A stretch of 64,000 bases of DNA from Brevibacterium antiquum (GTDB taxonomy: Bacteria; Actinomycetota; Actinomycetes; Actinomycetales; Brevibacteriaceae): contig NZ_JABASX010000003.1 in assembly GCF_016107655.1 (NCBI RefSeq), positions 1-64,000 of the forward strand, read 5' to 3'. The notes beneath the pieces were generated by a model. That model made no database searches. It saw only the letters and a list, made by a program, of their open reading frames with translations, and was not told the origin of the DNA. This document shows positions 1-9,014 of this stretch, one piece after another (within the stretch, counting starts at the first letter, position 1; the number at the start of each line of letters is the position of its first letter). Made by a program: the position numbers and the translations under genes.

Positions 1-131
1 GAATACTTCCAAGATGTGAAAGTATATTTCCTTATCGCAAAATGCTAGGTGAATGGTGAAAGGATGGCAAACTCATTTCGTGATCTGCCGCACATGCTAG
101 AGTCCAAGCCTGCCGGTGGAATACAGGACTC

Positions 132-467
132 GTGCGAAGAATATGCACTCGGAGACCCTTCGTCCGCCTGGTCGAGGCGTACAAGGCAGAGATCGTCGAC
201 TACGATCTCGCGGGGGTAGCCCTGTTCAGGCGCTCCTGCATGCTTACAGGGTTTGGGCCAGATTGTGTGGGATGAGATCTCTCAATTGAATGGGCGGCAG
301 GCGTTGGCGGCAAGGTTATGCGACACGTCAACAACGTCTCTCTGGCCGTGGCTATCTCCTATTTGGAGGAATCAGAGGATGTATTCTAAGACCGACAGCT
401 GGCTGAGTTCGATGCGATCGACGAGCTCATTTCCGGACCACCCATCTCCGTGCGGGCCAACAGCTAG
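132..467 (+). pseudogene. Candidate gene remnant with two in-frame stops
   Basis: One reading frame stays protein-like from a GTG at 132 to a TAG at 465-467 but is broken by a TGA at 273-275 and a TAA at 387-389. The peptides between the stops have normal amino-acid use, for example LVEAYKAEIVDYDLAGVALF, VMRHVNNVSLAVAISYLEES and LAEFDAIDELISGPPISV. I do not recognise the family. This is an inference from reading-frame quality alone, so the call is weak. The ancestral gene may have begun further left or outside the window. Confidence 0.33.
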
Positions 468-519
468 CTATCTCGCCTGTAGATGGGCTTGGACGAGTGA
501 CACTGCGTCGTGTCAGTAG

Positions 520-863
520 CAGGCGCCACACCATCCTTGCCGAACCGCGCTCGACGGTATGCAGGAGGAAGAGATCATCGTGGCCATGCCAGTTGAGGAT
601 ACAGCTGATCTCTTGAGGGTACAGCTGATCTCATAATTCGCGAGATGGTCAACGGTCTGGCGGCAGAACTCGGCAGTCTCCTCGGCGGACCCAACAGATT
701 CCGGGGAGCAAATGGCGAGGTGGACACGACTCATCGAGTGGATTGTGTCATGTTCCGGGAATCTCTTTGCCCGGGTCGCAGCCCCGACAACGGATCACCG
801 GCGCGATGCTGGCGAGACCGCTGCAGGCCGCGATCCTGGGAGCCAACCATTCTGGTAGCTTGA
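520..863 (+). pseudogene. Candidate gene remnant broken by a 20-bp duplication
   Basis: Starting near the ATG at 559 the frame reads MQEEEIIVAMPVEDTADL, then runs into a 20-bp tandem duplication (593-632) and a stop. If one repeat copy is removed in thought, the frame continues as DLIIREMVNGLAAELGSLLG and stays open to 863. A 20-bp insertion is not a multiple of three, so it would have shifted the frame. The restored peptide looks coding for about 50 residues; beyond that it becomes Arg/Cys-rich and less convincing. Family unknown. Confidence 0.33.
593..632. repeat. 20-bp tandem duplication
   Basis: Two adjacent 20-bp copies, 593-612 and 613-632, differ at one base (TTGAGGATACAGCTGATCTC against TTGAGGGTACAGCTGATCTC). 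It lies inside the remnant at 520-863 and breaks its frame. Confidence 0.85.
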
Positions 864-984
864 AAAGATGGCGCATATCACTCCTCCTCGTGCACGAATT
901 GTGCCCACCAGCAGCCATCTTGAGGCAGAGAACTGATTTGGGGAGACGGCCAGCGACAATCCATCGAGAATGAAAGAGGGGTAC

Positions 985-1317
985 GTGCAGAAAATATCTT
1001 TGACGGCGTTGATGCGTCACCAACTGGAGACCGCCAAAGGCGCGTCGAGTGGGCGCAGCGCCCGTACTGTCTACGGCGGCCACGAGCATATCCTTCGGCA
1101 AACCATGATTGCATTGCGCGCGGGCACTGAGCTCAACGAGCATGAGAATCCCGGCGAAGCCACCCTGCAAGTGCTCCATGGACGAGTGACCCTCATTGCG
1201 GACAAGACCCGCTGGAACGGTTCGCCCGGCGACCTCATGTTCATTCCTGACGCCCCGCACGCGCTGGAAGCAGTCGAAGACTCAGTGGTGGTCCTGACGG
1301 TGGCGAAGCGGCCATGA
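985..1317 (+). CDS. Cupin-domain protein
   Basis: A small single-domain cupin of about 110 residues. The two cupin motifs are visible: an acidic/His strand around ELNEHENPGEATLQVLHGRV and a second around GSPGDLMFIPDAPHALEAVED, whose His and Glu residues could bind a metal. Start choice: the GTG at 985 gives MQKISLTALMRHQL, the usual N-terminus of this family, with AGAGGGG at 975-981 just before it; an ATG at 970 would add five residues. Such proteins are stress-linked or metal-binding and rarely have a known substrate. It precedes a Rieske protein by 45 bp and may share its transcript. Confidence 0.8.
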   Translation: MQKISLTALMRHQLETAKGASSGRSARTVYGGHEHILRQTMIALRAGTELNEHENPGEATLQVLHGRVTLIADKTRWNGSPGDLMFIPDAPHALEAVEDSVVVLTVAKRP

Positions 1318-1362
1318 ACCAGTCCTCAACGCCAATCCATGACATTGTGACGGAAAGGCAGC

Positions 1363-1734
1363 ATGCCTGCTGAGGACCACCACACAGAATCACCAACCGA
1401 CGGCGAATACAATTCGGGTTGGGTGAGAATCGACGAGGCACGAACTCTTGACGACGAGTCTGCGATCCACCTCGACATCGGTCGACATGAGGTCTGCCTT
1501 ATTCGTAGTCTGGGCAGAATCCATGCCATTCGCGACGAATGCACTCACGGTCAGGTGCTTCTATCCGAAGGTGACATTGAGGCCGGCTACGTCGAGTGCT
1601 GGCTGCACGGCTCCCGGTTCGACCTGGACACCGGAGTCCCCACGGGCCCGCCAGCCACCGAGCCGGTCGCCGTCTATCCCGTTCGCATGACTGACAACGA
1701 AATCCAGGTTCGTCTGCCCACCTCGGACGACTGA
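1363..1734 (+). CDS. Rieske [2Fe-2S] ferredoxin-like protein
   Basis: A 123-residue soluble protein with one Rieske domain. The cluster ligands are seen in CTHG (residues about 60-63) and CWLHGSRFD (about 79-87), the C-x-H and C-x2-H pairs of the family. It has no membrane segment, so it is an electron-transfer ferredoxin of the kind used by non-heme oxygenases or found beside SUF genes. No oxygenase or SUF gene is in the window, so its partner is unknown. It follows the cupin gene closely; GGAAAGG before the ATG is a reasonable ribosome site. Confidence 0.85.
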   Translation: MPAEDHHTESPTDGEYNSGWVRIDEARTLDDESAIHLDIGRHEVCLIRSLGRIHAIRDECTHGQVLLSEGDIEAGYVECWLHGSRFDLDTGVPTGPPATEPVAVYPVRMTDNEIQVRLPTSDD

Positions 1735-2112
1735 CTCCTTAACGCGCACCCTCCCCTCAATTGTCCCTCCGGGTGTCAGTCGTTCGGGAAGGGCTGATTG
1801 CAGCCTGCGAGATCTTCGGGCACAGAGCAAGGGGTGATCTGCCCACAATTCCTCCCCAAACCCCTGTTTTCAGAGGTGCTAATGTGATAATTGCGACCCT
1901 AGAATTCATGGGTCAGGCTCCTCACCTGCGGCGCAGAAAGATTCTATGTCCCTCTAGCCCGCAATGCCCAAGGTTAATTGTCTCGTCAACATGACAGTCC
2001 AGCTCCGCAACATATACGCTGAACTCATATGCACACCAGTACTCTCACAGTACTGTCTTGGGCTCTCGGCATCGGGATCCCACGATCTCAGCTCGGCCAA
2101 AGGAGCACGACT
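1735..2112. other. Intergenic stretch upstream of yceI-like gene
   Basis: About 380 bp without a gene. The first 250 bp show nothing I can assign. The last 100 bp contain AT-rich hexamers (CATATA near 2011, CATATG near 2026) that could be a -10 box for the YceI-like gene, and a 19-bp inverted repeat at 2037-2055. Confidence 0.5.
2037..2055. promoter_or_regulatory. Inverted repeat, candidate operator of yceI-like gene
   Basis: CAGTACT-CTCAC-AGTACTG is a perfect 7-bp inverted repeat with a 5-bp centre. It lies about 60 bp before the start codon and just after AT-rich -10-like hexamers, a normal place for a repressor site or a short leader hairpin. The binding protein is unknown. Confidence 0.35.
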
Positions 2113-2658
2113 ATGTCATCAGACGAACAGCTGACCGGAACATGGGTCATCGACCCCGCACATACTCGCCTCGGATTCTCGAGCCGTCACGCGATGGTCA
2201 CCCGTATCCGTGGTGCTTTCAACACCGTCGAAGGCAAGGCCGTCATCGACGCTGCGGACCTCTCGAATGCCGAAATCACCATCACGATCGACGTTGACAG
2301 CGTTGACACCCGGACCCCCGATCGTGATGCTCATCTGCGAAGCGCCGACTTCTTCGATGTCGAGAACTATCCGACGATCACATTCAAGTCCACCGGGGTC
2401 GATGAGGTCGAAGAAGGAAGCTATATCGTCAACGGCGACCTGACGATTCGCGATATCACCCGGCCTGTCTCTGTTCCCCTCGAGCTGCTGGGAGTCGACC
2501 GCGACCAGAATGGTGATCTGAGAGCTGGTCTCGAGGGCAAGCGCCGCATCGATCGTAAGGACTGGGGCGTGACGTGGAATACGACCTTGGACTCCGGCGG
2601 CCTGCTCGTCAGTGACAAGATCACCCTCGAGTTCGAGCTCTCCTTGATCAAGGAATAG
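2113..2658 (+). CDS. YceI-family lipocalin-like protein
   Basis: A 181-residue protein of the YceI family, a beta-barrel that binds polyisoprenoid or other lipid-like molecules. Family signatures include WVIDPAHTRLGFSSRHAMV near the N-terminus, HLRSADFFDVENYPTITFKS in the middle and the C-terminal strand KITLEFELSL. The ATG at 2113 is chosen because AGGAG lies 7 bp upstream and the protein then begins just before the conserved W-x-I-D-x-x-H motif; the frame is open 28 codons further up. No signal peptide is seen, so it is probably cytoplasmic, as many actinobacterial members appear to be. Confidence 0.88.
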   Translation: MSSDEQLTGTWVIDPAHTRLGFSSRHAMVTRIRGAFNTVEGKAVIDAADLSNAEITITIDVDSVDTRTPDRDAHLRSADFFDVENYPTITFKSTGVDEVEEGSYIVNGDLTIRDITRPVSVPLELLGVDRDQNGDLRAGLEGKRRIDRKDWGVTWNTTLDSGGLLVSDKITLEFELSLIKE

Positions 2659-2679
2659 TCAGAAGCACGGATCGCAGGG

Positions 2680-2723
2680 AGAGGCGGTCAGAGGGCACCC
2701 CGCAGTGTCCCCTGACCGCCTCT
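2680..2723. terminator. Bidirectional terminator hairpin
   Basis: A perfect 12-bp stem, AGAGGCGGTCAG (2680-2691) with CTGACCGCCTCT (2712-2723), lies between the convergent YceI-like and L,D-transpeptidase genes. A second, imperfect stem can form in the loop. Confidence 0.85.
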
Positions 2724-2750
2724 TAGTCGTGTGCCACGGCTGCTTCGGCG

Positions 2751-3509
2751 TTAGCGCGGTCCTTGCTGCAGACCTAGGATCGCCATCTCAACCGGGCCGT
2801 CATCCTCCCAGTCGAGGATCTTCAGCAGATCCTCCTGAGACACCGATACACAGCCTGCAGTCTTGCCGCTGCCGGTGTTGACGTGGAGGAAGATTGCCGA
2901 GCCCATTCCGGGTGTCCCAGCCTCGTTGTAGTCGATGACCTGTCCGTAGTTGTACGCCGGGGTCTGGTACATCGACTCACCGTTATAGCCTTCGGACTTC
3001 TTCTGCATTGTGTTGTAGTTCACCGTTGCATCGCCGTCGACCCAGACGTCGTCCTCCGTGACTTGGAGATACTTCGATCCGCCGAATTGCTCGGGTTCCG
3101 CTTCGACTCCGAAGCCGTAGCCCATGCCGAAGAGGCCAGACGGGGTCATGCCGTCACCCTCGCGCTTCTCACCCGGTGCAGCGATGCCGTTGGAGCCGAC
3201 ATGACCGTCGGTGTTCAGCGCCGAATAATACTCACCGTCCCACTCCTCGCAGGCCGAGACCGTGGCATCAGCGCCTCCGGTGCCCTTGACCGTGATGACT
3301 TTGTCCGCCGTTGCGGCTGAGGGCACCGAACATTCCTCGCCGAGGTGCGATGGTCTGTCTCCGGCATTGCCGTCGACCAGGCCCGCACCGAGGCCCCCGG
3401 CCGCCTGGGCGGCTGTGCCGGTGAACATTGAACCAGCGACGAGCGCGCAGGCAAAGCCGGACACCAGCCCTCGACGTGTTCGACGTGATCGGTCAGTTGC
3501 AGGTTTCAT
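2751..3509 (-). CDS. Secreted L,D-transpeptidase (YkuD domain)
   Basis: A 252-residue exported protein. Residues 1-37 form a signal peptide: RSRRTRR, a hydrophobic core and an AQA-A cleavage site. The catalytic YkuD motif sits near the C-terminus as FLHVNTGSGKTAGCVSVSQE, with the His and the nucleophilic Cys in place. L,D-transpeptidases make 3-3 cross-links in peptidoglycan or attach proteins to it. The domain is shorter and less typical than in the mycobacterial Ldt proteins and no Ig-like or peptidoglycan-binding domain is visible, so its substrate is uncertain. It shares a terminator with the convergent YceI-like gene. Confidence 0.82.
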   Translation of the reverse strand: MKPATDRSRRTRRGLVSGFACALVAGSMFTGTAAQAAGGLGAGLVDGNAGDRPSHLGEECSVPSAATADKVITVKGTGGADATVSACEEWDGEYYSALNTDGHVGSNGIAAPGEKREGDGMTPSGLFGMGYGFGVEAEPEQFGGSKYLQVTEDDVWVDGDATVNYNTMQKKSEGYNGESMYQTPAYNYGQVIDYNEAGTPGMGSAIFLHVNTGSGKTAGCVSVSQEDLLKILDWEDDGPVEMAILGLQQGPR

Positions 3510-3580
3510 GATTCCTCTCCTCTTAGTCGGATTCTCACCATTGGGGGGAAGGGCCTACGTCTCCGTCGAGAATACTGGGC

Positions 3581-5029
3581 TCACGGTGATCCGGGTGGTG
3601 TTCGCTCCTCGAGTTCGTGATCCGTGTCGATATCGGGACCAGTGCCGTCCCTGTCGGTGCTGTCGACCTCGGGGCGAGTGCTGACGATGTCGTCCTGATC
3701 GGTGCCGCGCCACTTCGCGATGCCGCGCATCACCTGGTGGATGATTATCGCCGAGGCGGAGCCGAGGGCAATGCCCTCGAACTGCAGATTGCCGGGAGTC
3801 CAGGTGAAGTTCGCGATTGCGACGATCAGCGCGACGGCGGCGGTGTTGAGGTTGATGGGGTTGGAGAAATCGACTTTGTTCTCCACCCAGATGCGCACGC
3901 CGAGCATGCCGATCATGCCGTAGAGGACGGTTGCCGCCCCGCCGAGGACGCCTGGGGGAATGGTGGCGATGATCTCTCCGAACTTCGGCAGCAGACTCAG
4001 GAGGAGGGCGATGATGCCGGCGCAGAGGTAGGCCGCCGTGGAGAAGATCCGGGTCGCTGCCATGACGCCGATGTTCTCTGCATAGGTCGTCGTTCCTGAT
4101 CCTCCGCCGGATCCGGCGAGCATCGTCGAGAATCCGTCAGCGAAGAGGGTTCGGCCGGTGAGCTTGTCGAGGTCACGCCCGGTCATGGCCGACACGGATT
4201 TCACGTGTCCGATGTTCTCGGCGATGAGGACGAAGACGACGGGGAGGAAGAGTCCCAGATAGCCCAGGTCGAAGGCCGGAGCGTGGAATTCGGGCAGCCC
4301 CACCCAATCAGCCTGACCAACAGTCGAGAAGTCGATCTGTCCCTGCACCCATGCGGCACCGTAGCCGACGAGGACGCCGATGAGGATGGACAGTCGTCCG
4401 AGCATTCCGCGAAACAGCACAGTCGTGAGCAGAATGGCCACAATCGTGATGACTGCTGTCAGCGGCGCCTCCTTGACCCAGTCCCAGGCGGCGGGTGCCA
4501 GATTGAGTCCGATGAGGGCCACAATCGCACCGGTGACCACTGGCGGCATGGTGACCTCGATCCACCGCACTCCGGCGAAGTGAACGACGATACCCACCAG
4601 CGCGAGAGTCACGCCCACGGAGATGATGCCGCCCTGTGCCAGTGCCATGGCATGGGAGTCGAGGTCCTCACCCGAGGTGGCCGCGAACCCGGTGACGGCG
4701 CCGATGGGCGCCAGCAGTCCGAAGGACGACCCCAGATAAGAGGGCATCATGCCCTTCGTGATGAGTAGGAAGAGCAGCGTCCCGATGGCGGTGAAGAACA
4801 GTGTCGTCGAGGGTGGGAACCCGGTGAGCAGCGGCACGAGGAACGTCGCTCCGAACATCGCCACGACGTGCTGTGCTCCGATGCCCACGGTCCTCGGCCA
4901 GCTCAGCCGCTCTTCCGGAAGGACCGTCTCACCGGGACGAATTGTCTTCCCGTCCCCATGCAGCTTCCAGCCCTTGCGGCTGTCCGTCGAGTCGTTCTCT
5001 GCGCTCACCGATTTGCGCGATTCCACCAT
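3581..5029 (-). CDS. Uracil/xanthine permease (NCS2 family)
   Basis: A membrane transporter of about 482 residues with some 12-14 hydrophobic segments, of the UraA/nucleobase-cation symporter-2 family. Family marks are SSFGLLAPIGAVTGFAA in an early helix and the substrate-site motif VLIAENIGHVKSVSAMTGRD near residue 275. UraA-type members import uracil with protons; xanthine/urate members differ in a few substrate residues that I cannot resolve by eye. The start at 5029 has GAGGGG 4 bp upstream; an ATG at 5041 is possible. The C-terminal tail is charged and cytoplasmic. Confidence 0.88.
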   Translation of the reverse strand: MVESRKSVSAENDSTDSRKGWKLHGDGKTIRPGETVLPEERLSWPRTVGIGAQHVVAMFGATFLVPLLTGFPPSTTLFFTAIGTLLFLLITKGMMPSYLGSSFGLLAPIGAVTGFAATSGEDLDSHAMALAQGGIISVGVTLALVGIVVHFAGVRWIEVTMPPVVTGAIVALIGLNLAPAAWDWVKEAPLTAVITIVAILLTTVLFRGMLGRLSILIGVLVGYGAAWVQGQIDFSTVGQADWVGLPEFHAPAFDLGYLGLFLPVVFVLIAENIGHVKSVSAMTGRDLDKLTGRTLFADGFSTMLAGSGGGSGTTTYAENIGVMAATRIFSTAAYLCAGIIALLLSLLPKFGEIIATIPPGVLGGAATVLYGMIGMLGVRIWVENKVDFSNPINLNTAAVALIVAIANFTWTPGNLQFEGIALGSASAIIIHQVMRGIAKWRGTDQDDIVSTRPEVDSTDRDGTGPDIDTDHELEERTPPGSP

Positions 5030-5158
5030 CAGTCCCCTCATCCGACCGCCCTGCGGCGGCTTGCAGCCTGTCGTCGTTCGTTCGTCACCGAGAGCAGTCT
5101 ATTCTCCTCCGGCATTCATCGAGGCGGCCGCGGGGAAGCAACAGGTTTGATACGCTAT

Positions 5159-5171
5159 TGAACACTGTTCA
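5159..5171. promoter_or_regulatory. BioQ-like operator before bioB
   Basis: TGAACACTGTTCA is a perfect 13-bp palindrome. It matches the TGAAC-N3-GTT form known for BioQ, the TetR-type repressor of biotin genes in corynebacteria and mycobacteria. It lies just after a -10-like hexamer TACGCT (5151-5156) and about 100 bp before the bioB start, where it would cover the transcription start. No bioQ gene is in the window, so the regulator is inferred. Confidence 0.7.
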
Positions 5172-5270
5172 GGGCGAGGTGGCCGGGCATTGTCCGATAC
5201 AGCCGTGCTCGACCTCCCCGCAGCAGACTGCATGCGCTCATTGCGCCACACCTATGAAGGAGCACCACCA

Positions 5271-6326
5271 ATGACCAGCTGGTTCTACGACCTTGCCGAT
5301 TCCGTGCTCGACGGCCACGCGATCACCGAAGAACAGGCGCTTCGACTGCTCACCGCCGACGACGATGACCTCGTCTCACTCGTCGATGCTGGTGCCAGGG
5401 TCAGACGCCGGCATTTCGGAATGACAGTCAAGGTCAACTACCTCGTCGATCTCAAATCGGGGCTGTGCCCGGAGAACTGCAGCTATTGCTCTCAGGCGCT
5501 CGGCTCCCAGGCACCGATCCTCAAATATTCGTGGCTCAAGACCGATGAAGCGGTGAAACAGGCCAACACCGGAATTGACGGTGGAGCCTCTCGCGTGTGC
5601 CTTGTGGCCAGTGGCCGGGGACCCGGCAACAGGGACATCGATCGCGTCACCGATATCGTGGCCCAGTTGAAGGACGATCATCCCGAGGTCGAGGTCTGTG
5701 CCTGCCTGGGCCTGCTCAAAGACGGACAGGCAGAGACACTGCGCAATGCCGGAGTCGACGCGTACAACCACAACATCAACACCGCCGAATCCTTCCACGA
5801 CACCATCGTCACCTCGCACACATATTCCGATCGCACGGCCACGATCGCCAAATCGAAGGCGGCGGGTCTTTCTCCCTGCAGCGGCCTCATCGTCGGACTG
5901 GGTGAGAGCAGCGAACAGATCGTCGAGGCCCTGTTCGCGCTCAAAGACCTCGACTCGGCGTCGATCCCGATCAACTTCCTAGTGCCATTCGATGGCACCC
6001 CGATGGAAGGCCAGTGGAACCTGACGCCGACTCAATGCGTGAAGATCGTGGCGATGGCCAGATTCGTCTGCCCCGACAGGGAAATCAGGCTCGCCGGCGG
6101 GCGCGAGATCCATCTCCGGTCCCTGCAGGCGATGGCTCTGCACCTCGCGAACTCCATCTTCCTGGGTGACTATCTCACTGCAGAGGGACAGGCCGCCGAG
6201 GAGGACCTCGCACTCATCCGCGACAACGGCTTCACAGTCATCGGGCAAGAGGACATCCCGACCATGGCCGCGACTCCCACGCTGAGGAGGCGCGGCGCAG
6301 GGACACAGCAGACAGCCAACGCCTGA
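5271..6326 (+). CDS. bioB: Biotin synthase
   Basis: A 351-residue radical-SAM enzyme that inserts sulfur into dethiobiotin to make biotin. The [4Fe-4S] motif is seen as CPENCSYC near residue 65, and [13 protein letters not shown] and [10 protein letters not shown] are typical BioB segments. The ATG at 5271 is preceded by AAGGAG at an 8-bp distance; the frame is open 27 codons further up but lacks such a site. No other biotin genes are adjacent, so bioB stands alone behind a BioQ-like operator. Its product would serve pyruvate carboxylase at 53.1 kb. Confidence 0.96.
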   Translation: MTSWFYDLADSVLDGHAITEEQALRLLTADDDDLVSLVDAGARVRRRHFGMTVKVNYLVDLKSGLCPENCSYCSQALGSQAPILKYSWLKTDEAVKQANTGIDGGASRVCLVASGRGPGNRDIDRVTDIVAQLKDDHPEVEVCACLGLLKDGQAETLRNAGVDAYNHNINTAESFHDTIVTSHTYSDRTATIAKSKAAGLSPCSGLIVGLGESSEQIVEALFALKDLDSASIPINFLVPFDGTPMEGQWNLTPTQCVKIVAMARFVCPDREIRLAGGREIHLRSLQAMALHLANSIFLGDYLTAEGQAAEEDLALIRDNGFTVIGQEDIPTMAATPTLRRRGAGTQQTANA

Positions 6327-6357
6327 GGCCGCAGACGACGGAGACCGAAACGAAGGA

Positions 6358-6392
6358 AGGCCGCCACCGGGGCGTGATCCCAGTGTCGGCCT
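6358..6392. terminator. Terminator between bioB and the acyl-CoA ligase
   Basis: AGGCCG (6358-6363) pairs with CGGCCT (6387-6392) around a long loop that may pair further. It is weaker than the other convergent hairpins in this window. Confidence 0.5.
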
Positions 6393-6423
6393 CCTACCGC
6401 GAATATGCTGACCCAACTGCCGT

Positions 6424-7980
6424 TCAGATATCGCGGAGTTGGCGTTTGAGGATCTTGCCTGCCGAATTCTTCGGCAGTTCGGCGACGAAGTCGACGCGTT
6501 TGGGAACCTTGAATCCAGCCAGACGGCTCTTGACGTGGGTGACCACGTCCGCCTCGGTGAGCTCACCTTGCTCAGGTTTGACGACGACAAAGGCGGTGAC
6601 CGCCTCGATCCACTTCTCATCGGCGACACCCACAACCGCCACCTCGGCGACCTGCGCGAGTTCGAAGATCGCATCTTCGACCTGCCTGCTGGCCACGAGG
6701 ACGCCACCGGTGTTGATGACATCCTTGACCCGGTCGATGACCTCGATGAAGCCTTCATCATCTCGTTTGACCAGGTCACCTGAATGGAACCAGCCGTTGT
6801 CGAAGGCCTCGGCTGTAGCTTCGGGCCTGTTCCAATAGCCTTCGCACAGCTGTGGGGACCGGTAGAGGATCTCACCCTGCTCACCGACCGCAACATCATT
6901 GCCGTCACCGTCGACGACCCGGGTCTCCACGAACAGCACTGGGCGTCCGGCCGAGCCGGGGTGGTCGTCATGCTCCTCTGGCCGCAGCACCGAGCAGAGC
7001 GGTCCCAGCTCCGACTGACCGAAGCAGTTGTAGAAACCGAGCTTCGGCAGTCGTTCGCGAAGCTTCGTCAGCACCGGCCCGGGCATGATCGAGGCGCCGT
7101 AGTAGGCCTTGCGCAGGCTGTCGAGATTGCGTGTGTCGAGATCAGGGCTGTTGGCCAGTGCCACCCACACTGTGGGAGCGGCGAAGAAGGAGTTGATCTC
7201 GCGTTCTTCGAAGATGGCCAGAAGCTGTTCGGGAACCGGGGCGGGGACGATGATGTTGTGCGCACCGATCGCCAACAGCGGCAGCAGGAAGACGTGCATC
7301 TGTGCCGAGTGGTAGAGGGGCAGTGCATGGACGACCCGATCCGAGGCGGAATGGTCGAGGCTCATCAGTGACGACATGTATTCGTGAACGAGGCCACGAT
7401 GTGTCATGATCGCGCCCTTCGGCGCCGAGGTGGTCCCTGAGGTGTAGAGCAGCTGTGCGACGTCTGTATCGGCGACGTCGAATTCTCCCGTCGCCACCGG
7501 TGCGATGCCGGTGGCTGTCGCGGGCGCGAGGAGTGTGGAGAAGTCCTTGACCTGAGCACCGGCCCCGGTCGGTGTTGCGGTGACCGCGTCGAGGAGGTCG
7601 CCGTCGGCGAAGACGATCGTCGCTGAAGAATTCTCAAGGATGAAGTCCAGTTCCTCGTTTTTCAGCTGGTAGTTGACGGGCACATGGATCAGTCCGGCGC
7701 GAGCACAGCCGAGGTAGAGGAGCAGGAAGAGGTCGGAGTTCTTGCCATACGCGGCGATCCGATCGCCTTTCCGCGCTCCGAGGCTCAGCAGTTCACGTGC
7801 AACGGCGGTCACGGCGGTGTCAAGATCCCGATAGTTCCACGTGCGATCGTCGAACTCGACGGCAATGTCGGTGCGGAAGCGTTCGGCGCTGCGACGCACG
7901 ATATCGGCGACGGTGGAGGAGAAGTGAAGATCGGGCGATGCCGAGTCTGTGTGGTCTGTATTCGTCGCATTCGTAGTCAT
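6424..7980 (-). CDS. AMP-dependent acyl-CoA synthetase (FadD-like)
   Basis: A 518-residue ANL-superfamily ligase that activates a carboxylic acid, probably a fatty acid, first to the acyl-AMP and then to the acyl-CoA. Motifs in order: LLYTSGTTSAPKGAIMTHRG (the P-loop, near residue 165), FYNCFGQSELGPL, the hinge region GWFHSGDLVKRDDEGFIEVI, and the C-terminal lysine in NSAGKILKRQLRDI. Chain length and substrate cannot be read from the sequence. It is convergent with bioB, so a pimeloyl-CoA role is not supported by operon context. Confidence 0.88.
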   Translation of the reverse strand: MTTNATNTDHTDSASPDLHFSSTVADIVRRSAERFRTDIAVEFDDRTWNYRDLDTAVTAVARELLSLGARKGDRIAAYGKNSDLFLLLYLGCARAGLIHVPVNYQLKNEELDFILENSSATIVFADGDLLDAVTATPTGAGAQVKDFSTLLAPATATGIAPVATGEFDVADTDVAQLLYTSGTTSAPKGAIMTHRGLVHEYMSSLMSLDHSASDRVVHALPLYHSAQMHVFLLPLLAIGAHNIIVPAPVPEQLLAIFEEREINSFFAAPTVWVALANSPDLDTRNLDSLRKAYYGASIMPGPVLTKLRERLPKLGFYNCFGQSELGPLCSVLRPEEHDDHPGSAGRPVLFVETRVVDGDGNDVAVGEQGEILYRSPQLCEGYWNRPEATAEAFDNGWFHSGDLVKRDDEGFIEVIDRVKDVINTGGVLVASRQVEDAIFELAQVAEVAVVGVADEKWIEAVTAFVVVKPEQGELTEADVVTHVKSRLAGFKVPKRVDFVAELPKNSAGKILKRQLRDI

Positions 7981-8135
7981 GACCCAAATCTATAGCTGAA
8001 CGATCGTCAGGTGAACCGCGTCGCACACTTTTCTGACGCGTCCCACGATTCTCAGACCGCTGGCCCCCTCGATCGCAGGATCGCTTCGGGCGTATCTGTC
8101 TGACCGTGACCGTCCGGATGTAATACTGTGGTGGC

Positions 8136-8969
8136 ATGAGATACCCGAAGGTCAGTGAATGTGTGGACGTCTTCGAAACACTGTGGCCGACGGCCCTGGC
8201 CGAGAGCTGGGATTCTGTGGGTCTGGCAGTGGGGGACCCCGATGCCGAGGTGCGTTCGATCCTGCTCGCGCTCGACCCCATGGACGCGGTCATCGCCGAG
8301 GCGGTGGTGCTGGGTGCCGATCTCGTGTTCAACCATCATCCGCTCATGCTCAAACCCGTGAAGTCCGTCAACGCTGCAACCTTGAAGGGCGGCGCCGTTC
8401 ACACCCTGATCAGCAACGACATTGCCTTGTTCAACGCCCACACGAATGCGGACTCCGCGCGCGGGGGAGTCTCAGATGCGCTCATCTCCCTGCTCGGCAT
8501 CGAGGACGCAGTGCCACTCGTCCCTCATGCAGAGGGATCGACCACCGGCATCGGCCGCGTCGGAGACCTTCCCACGCCGATACCCGTCCGCGATATCGCC
8601 CGCACTCTCTCGAACCGTCTGCCGCGGACAACGACCGGAGTGCGCATCGCCGGCGACCCGGCCGCAGCCGTCACCCGAGTCGCCGTCTGCGGTGGAGCGG
8701 GGGACTCCCTGTTCGACGAGGTCAGGGCCAGCGGCGCAGAGGTCTACATCACCGCTGACCTTCGCCACCATCCCGCCACCGAGGCGCGCGACACCGCCAA
8801 CAGGCAGGGAGGTCGACCACAGCTCATCGATGTCTCCCATTGGGCTTCGGAGACCGTCTGGCTCACCGCGGCCGCCGAACAGCTGGAGACCGAATTCGCC
8901 GAGCGCGGACTCAGCGTCGCACTGCAGCATTCGGCGGTCAACACCGATCCCTGGGTCGAACGCTATTGA
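8136..8969 (+). CDS. NIF3-like dinuclear metal-centre protein (DUF34)
   Basis: A 277-residue protein of the NIF3/YbgI family, which forms toroidal hexamers with two metals per subunit. The metal-binding stretches are FNHHPLMLKPVKSV (near residue 67), NAHTNADSARGGVSDAL (near 102) and a C-terminal VSHWASE. A cyclohydrolase-like role has been proposed for the family, but its function is not settled. The next gene, a zinc-ribbon coiled-coil protein 45 bp away, is its usual neighbour in actinobacteria (Rv2230c-Rv2229c in M. tuberculosis, from memory). Confidence 0.9.
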   Translation: MRYPKVSECVDVFETLWPTALAESWDSVGLAVGDPDAEVRSILLALDPMDAVIAEAVVLGADLVFNHHPLMLKPVKSVNAATLKGGAVHTLISNDIALFNAHTNADSARGGVSDALISLLGIEDAVPLVPHAEGSTTGIGRVGDLPTPIPVRDIARTLSNRLPRTTTGVRIAGDPAAAVTRVAVCGGAGDSLFDEVRASGAEVYITADLRHHPATEARDTANRQGGRPQLIDVSHWASETVWLTAAAEQLETEFAERGLSVALQHSAVNTDPWVERY

Positions 8970-9014
8970 CTCGCTGCACACGGCCCCTGACGCCTCGATG
9001 ACAAGGAACCCAGA

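Larger units (their letters stand above)
1..984. other. Decayed, non-coding left end
   Basis: No intact gene can be supported in this stretch. Open frames are short, differ between strands and resemble no family I recognise. Two stretches still look like protein-coding DNA once a few lesions are undone; they are listed as pseudogenes. Base composition is slightly lower in GC than the neighbouring genes, as expected of decaying DNA. Whatever gene lies to the left of the window was not seen. Confidence 0.5.

Noticed and set aside
1-984. Transposase or phage gene in the left end
   Set aside because: No catalytic motif, terminal repeats or target duplication were found, even in the repaired frames.
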